A stretch of 37,164 nucleotides of DNA from an uncultured Bacteroidales bacterium (lineage in GTDB: Bacteria > Bacteroidota > Bacteroidia > Bacteroidales > Muribaculaceae): positions 1 to 37,164 of the forward strand of contig CAJLWO010000025.1 in the NCBI GenBank assembly GCA_905210435.1, read 5' to 3'. The notes under the pieces are model-generated. The model did no database searches. It had not been told where the DNA came from and worked only from the letters and a program-made list of their open reading frames with translations. Shown in pieces: positions 34,354 through 37,164 of this stretch. Within the stretch, counting starts at the first letter, position 1; every line of letters starts with the position of its first letter. Both the position numbers and the translations under genes were made by a program.

Positions 34354-35481
34354 TCAGGCATCGACACTACCGGATTTTTCTATAACCGGACGTAATTTTT
34401 TACGTTTTAGAAACGGTTTTCCGATAAAATACCAACTCAATGACGATAGAGTTACCACTGTAGCCAGTGCAAGTAAAAACGCAGGAACGGCACCAACACT
34501 CTCAACTACTTTGAAATGTACGAACAACTGTACTACAGGAAAATGCAACAGATAAAAGTCATATGATATATCTGTAGACCCGAGCCAAAAGCCCCACCGT
34601 CCCATAAATGCTGCCGGAATTACTATAAGTGCTATTGCAAAGGGTTTTACAAAGCATGCTACAGTTGGTATAAGATAAGCACAGACCAAAGCAATTACCC
34701 CTATCGCAAATAACTTGTACTTATGGGCCATAACAAGATGCAACAGTTCATATAGCATAATTCCCATGATAAAGTAGGCAAGCTGGCCACCTATCTGACG
34801 TCCATAGATTGCGTATTTTTCATCTCCTGTACCTGCAAACAGAGTATCACACACAAAAGAGTATATCAATGATAGCAGTATCACTCCTCCAAAAAATATA
34901 AACGGATTCATTTTTATTTTCCGGCACAGATACAAAAGAACAGGAAGTGCTACATAGCACATCAACTCGATTTTAATCGTCCATAGAGAGCCATTGACAG
35001 CATCGAAATCATTTTCCGTAAATACTCCAGGCAATGTTGGCTCTTTAAAATTTGAGAAAGTCAGATTATATGTAAGATACCTGACCCAATCACGACCAAA
35101 ATATTCCGATACTGAAAGCGACGAGACAAAAAATAATACTATTGAAAAAAACAGGACAATAAAAAAATAACTTGGAAGAATACGACGTCCGCGCTTTATG
35201 AAATACGATTTCAACGAGGATGATCTGCAATAACTCGAATATATCAGGAAACCTGATATAACAAAGAAACCGCGTACACAATCAGGTCCATAAATAAAAA
35301 GCAGATTAGTATCAACAGCTGACAACACGACAAAATGGACACAAAACACATAAAACGCCAGAAAAAGGCGTATCATGTTGAAATTATTTGGTTGCTGTAT
35401 GTCCTTTGGCGTTCCGAAATTCATATAATGAAAACGAATCAGGATACTTTTTATTGCATCCTGACTCGTTTTACTATTCAC
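34354..35481 (-). CDS. Membrane acyltransferase, acyltransferase-3 (OafA/YrhL-like) family
   Basis: A 375-residue multi-pass membrane protein of the acyltransferase-3 family, which adds acetyl or other acyl groups to sugars of surface polysaccharides. Characteristic parts are MIRLFLAFYVFCVH with the conserved H49, VRGFFVISGFLI (69-80), KRGRRILPSYF (96-106) and GSLWTIKIELMCY. About ten helices can be seen. It starts 15 bases after the GH125 stop and is probably co-transcribed with it. The gene is clearly more A/T-rich than lpxB or GH125, with many ATA, TTA and AAA codons, a sign of possible transfer. Later methionines (35424, 35376) are alternative starts. The acceptor sugar is unknown. Confidence 0.88.
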   Translation of the reverse strand: MNSKTSQDAIKSILIRFHYMNFGTPKDIQQPNNFNMIRLFLAFYVFCVHFVVLSAVDTNLLFIYGPDCVRGFFVISGFLIYSSYCRSSSLKSYFIKRGRRILPSYFFIVLFFSIVLFFVSSLSVSEYFGRDWVRYLTYNLTFSNFKEPTLPGVFTENDFDAVNGSLWTIKIELMCYVALPVLLYLCRKIKMNPFIFFGGVILLSLIYSFVCDTLFAGTGDEKYAIYGRQIGGQLAYFIMGIMLYELLHLVMAHKYKLFAIGVIALVCAYLIPTVACFVKPFAIALIVIPAAFMGRWGFWLGSTDISYDFYLLHFPVVQLFVHFKVVESVGAVPAFLLALATVVTLSSLSWYFIGKPFLKRKKLRPVIEKSGSVDA

Positions 35482-35496
35482 TATCCTATTCCTCCG

Positions 35497-36969
35497 TCAG
35501 AGCGTTATACTGTTGAGCAGGTCGAGTTTACCGTTGTTGACAAGTTTGAGTATAAGTTCTCCGAACAGGGTATTCTGCCATGCGAACCAATCACGCGTGT
35601 AATTGGACGGATTGTCCTTGTGAAACGATTCATGCATGAATCCTGTCCCGTTGTGGGTGGTCATGAGTGTTTCTATGCACTGTTTTATTTCGGCATCGTC
35701 AGTGCTCGTAAACGCCTTCATCATTATGCTCATGGGCCATATCATATCGTATCCTACATGCGGACCGCCTATACCTTCGGCAGCCGTACCTTTGAAGAAA
35801 TACGGATTGGACGAACTCCATACGAAGCGACGCGTATTCTGATATACAGGGTCATCTGCATCCACGTCGCCAAGATAAGGCAATGCAAGCAGACTCGGCA
35901 CATTCGCATCATCCATCAGCAATGCGTTGCCGAAGCCGTCTACCTCAAATGCATATATTTTACCGAACTCCGGATGGTCGACCACAGCATATTTCCGTAT
36001 CGCATCCTCGACCTCGTCGGCCAAAGCCGTGCATCTTGCCGCGAGCGCCTCATCCTTATTGACTACGGTCAGTATCTCGGCTGCCTTGCGCAACGATGTC
36101 ACGGCAAAAAGGTTGGATGGTACAAGAAACTGGAGAGTAGTGGCATCGTCGCTCGGCCGGAAACATGACACAATCAGTCCCACGGGATTGACCGGCGCAC
36201 CGAGACCGTTATTATTGAGCGTATCGGTCGAACGGTCGGTCTTGCGTGTAAATCTGTACGGTCCTACCCCATCCTTTCGCTGTTGTTGGATAAATGTTGT
36301 CAGTATATTGTCGACGGCTTTCAGCCACACCTCGTCAAATATGGAGCTATCTCCGGTCACTTTCCAGTATTCATACGCCAGACGTATTACATAACACAGC
36401 GAATCAATCTCCCATTTGCGCTCATGGAGCTCAGGCTTCATGTCCGTGTTGTCAGACTCCCAGTAACTTCCGACAGGGCCGTCGTTGAATGCATTGGCAT
36501 ACGGGTCTAAATTTATACACATCAGCTGTCGGCGCACTACCCCTTCGAGCATCTGCCGGAGCTGTTCGTCATCATTGGCAAGCTGCAGATATGGCCACAC
36601 CTGCGCTCCACTGTCACGAAGCCACATTGCATGAATGTCGCCCGTATAGACAAATGTATCGGGATTTCCGTCAAGCATCCGGAAATGAACCGTAGTGTCA
36701 ATAGTGTTTGGAAAACAATTCTCAAACATCCATGCCAGCTGCCTGTTGGTAAGAAGTGATTTCACTCGTGCTATCTCATCTTCGACCGCTTTGGATACAA
36801 AAAGCCTGTCGGCCGGAGCCGGACGTCGGTTGGTATCGTACTTCGAGTCAGCTGTAACTGCGGCGGCATCGGCAACAGCAGTCACGCCGGACGCGGCATC
36901 GAGATTTGCAATCGCCAGCGTTGCGGCGGCAAATGTCAGAATGGGACGGTAAAAGGTTTGTTTGTTCAT
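35497..36969 (-). CDS. GH125 family exo-alpha-1,6-mannosidase, secreted
   Basis: GH125 enzymes (formerly DUF1237) release alpha-1,6-linked mannose from N-glycan cores or mannans by inversion. The 490-residue protein has a signal peptide (about 26 residues, ending LDAAS) and an (alpha/alpha)6 barrel. Motifs are TGDIHAMWLRDSGAQVWPYL (109-128), ERKWEIDSLCY with D189 as candidate acid, GPHVGYDMIWPMSIMM, and MHESFHKDNPSNYTRDWFAW with E447 as candidate base. GH125 often acts together with GH92, and a GH92 lies about 29 kb away in this window. Its 3' neighbour is a membrane acyltransferase. The upstream region runs to the window edge and holds hairpins. Confidence 0.94.
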   Translation of the reverse strand: MNKQTFYRPILTFAAATLAIANLDAASGVTAVADAAAVTADSKYDTNRRPAPADRLFVSKAVEDEIARVKSLLTNRQLAWMFENCFPNTIDTTVHFRMLDGNPDTFVYTGDIHAMWLRDSGAQVWPYLQLANDDEQLRQMLEGVVRRQLMCINLDPYANAFNDGPVGSYWESDNTDMKPELHERKWEIDSLCYVIRLAYEYWKVTGDSSIFDEVWLKAVDNILTTFIQQQRKDGVGPYRFTRKTDRSTDTLNNNGLGAPVNPVGLIVSCFRPSDDATTLQFLVPSNLFAVTSLRKAAEILTVVNKDEALAARCTALADEVEDAIRKYAVVDHPEFGKIYAFEVDGFGNALLMDDANVPSLLALPYLGDVDADDPVYQNTRRFVWSSSNPYFFKGTAAEGIGGPHVGYDMIWPMSIMMKAFTSTDDAEIKQCIETLMTTHNGTGFMHESFHKDNPSNYTRDWFAWQNTLFGELILKLVNNGKLDLLNSITL

Positions 36970-37031
36970 TTTATATTTGTGATGTTAGATTTTAAAACAG
37001 ATTATTAGCGGAAGCTATATTTCATGCGCAC

Positions 37032-37122
37032 AAAAAATAGCCGGTAGCGTTCTTTACAATACTTCGGTTATTTTTTGAGAGTTTGTTAACGGCTCCGAGG
37101 AGCCAAGTGTTTAATCCGTTAA
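37032..37122. other. Hairpin-rich non-coding stretch upstream of GH125
   Basis: AAAAAATAGCCG (37032-37043) pairs with CGGTTATTTTTT (37065-37076) with one G-T pair, shaped like a terminator. Next, GGCTCC-GA-GGAGCC (37091-37104) lies inside a TTAACGG/CCGTTAA pair (37086-37122). These could be a terminator of a gene beyond the right edge or a structured leader of GH125. No open reading frame is supported in 36970-37164. Confidence 0.4.
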
Positions 37123-37164
37123 AAATCTGATGTTTAGCATGAAAATTTAACACTAAAAATTTGG

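Overview
The window looks like chromosome from a gut Bacteroidales bacterium, most likely a Muribaculaceae relative; the family is inferred from gene content and style, not from a marker comparison. Supporting signs are promoters of the Bacteroidetes type (TTTG, about 19 bases, TAnnTTTG), weak or absent Shine-Dalgarno sequences with A/T-rich leaders, a giant hybrid two-component sensor, many secreted glycoside hydrolases, LRR_5 (BspA-like) surface repeats, and Bacteroidetes versions of Mrp, CobB and the SpmA-SpmB fusion. No rRNA, tRNA, CRISPR array, transposase or phage structural gene was seen.

Layout. 1-3245: housekeeping genes ruvB and manC (one minus-strand unit) and a divergent CobB-type sirtuin. 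3246-4560: an A/T-rich accessory patch with a 33-bp tandem repeat, a HigB/HigA toxin-antitoxin pair with two palindromes around its promoter, and a strong bidirectional terminator. 4575-22208: a minus-strand carbohydrate block, in transcription order two paralogous clan GH-D enzymes, a hybrid two-component regulator, a GH3, a sialate-O-acetylesterase-like SGNH esterase, a GH36 alpha-galactosidase and a GH92 alpha-mannosidase. It resembles a polysaccharide utilization locus but has no SusC/SusD pair here. 22495-24679: an SpmA/SpmB fusion membrane protein divergent from an HTH-S24 self-cleaving-type repressor, with a palindrome between them. 24751-31259: a plus-strand run with an LRR surface protein, trmB, mrp, aroQ, an O-methyltransferase, a HAD phosphatase and ribF. 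31415-36969: a POT peptide transporter, lpxB, an A/T-rich membrane acyltransferase and a GH125 alpha-mannosidase.

The carbohydrate genes fit together as removal of alpha-mannose (GH92, and GH125 further away), alpha-galactose (GH36 and probably the GH-D pair), beta-linked sugars (GH3) and acetyl groups (SGNH esterase) from a decorated glycan, sensed by the hybrid regulator. The substrate itself cannot be read from the sequence.

The most unusual feature is a dispersed family of small non-coding elements (112-199, 3271-3391, 6786-6925, 17544-17686, 28287-28399, 29541-29706). Complete copies have ends like GGTGTTGCAAAACT in inverted orientation and two internal arms. Each arm can fold into a hairpin alone, and the two arms are also inverted repeats of each other. 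Three unrelated arm sequences occur in the same architecture, each in two neighbouring copies that bracket a gene block. No mobilising enzyme is present in the window.
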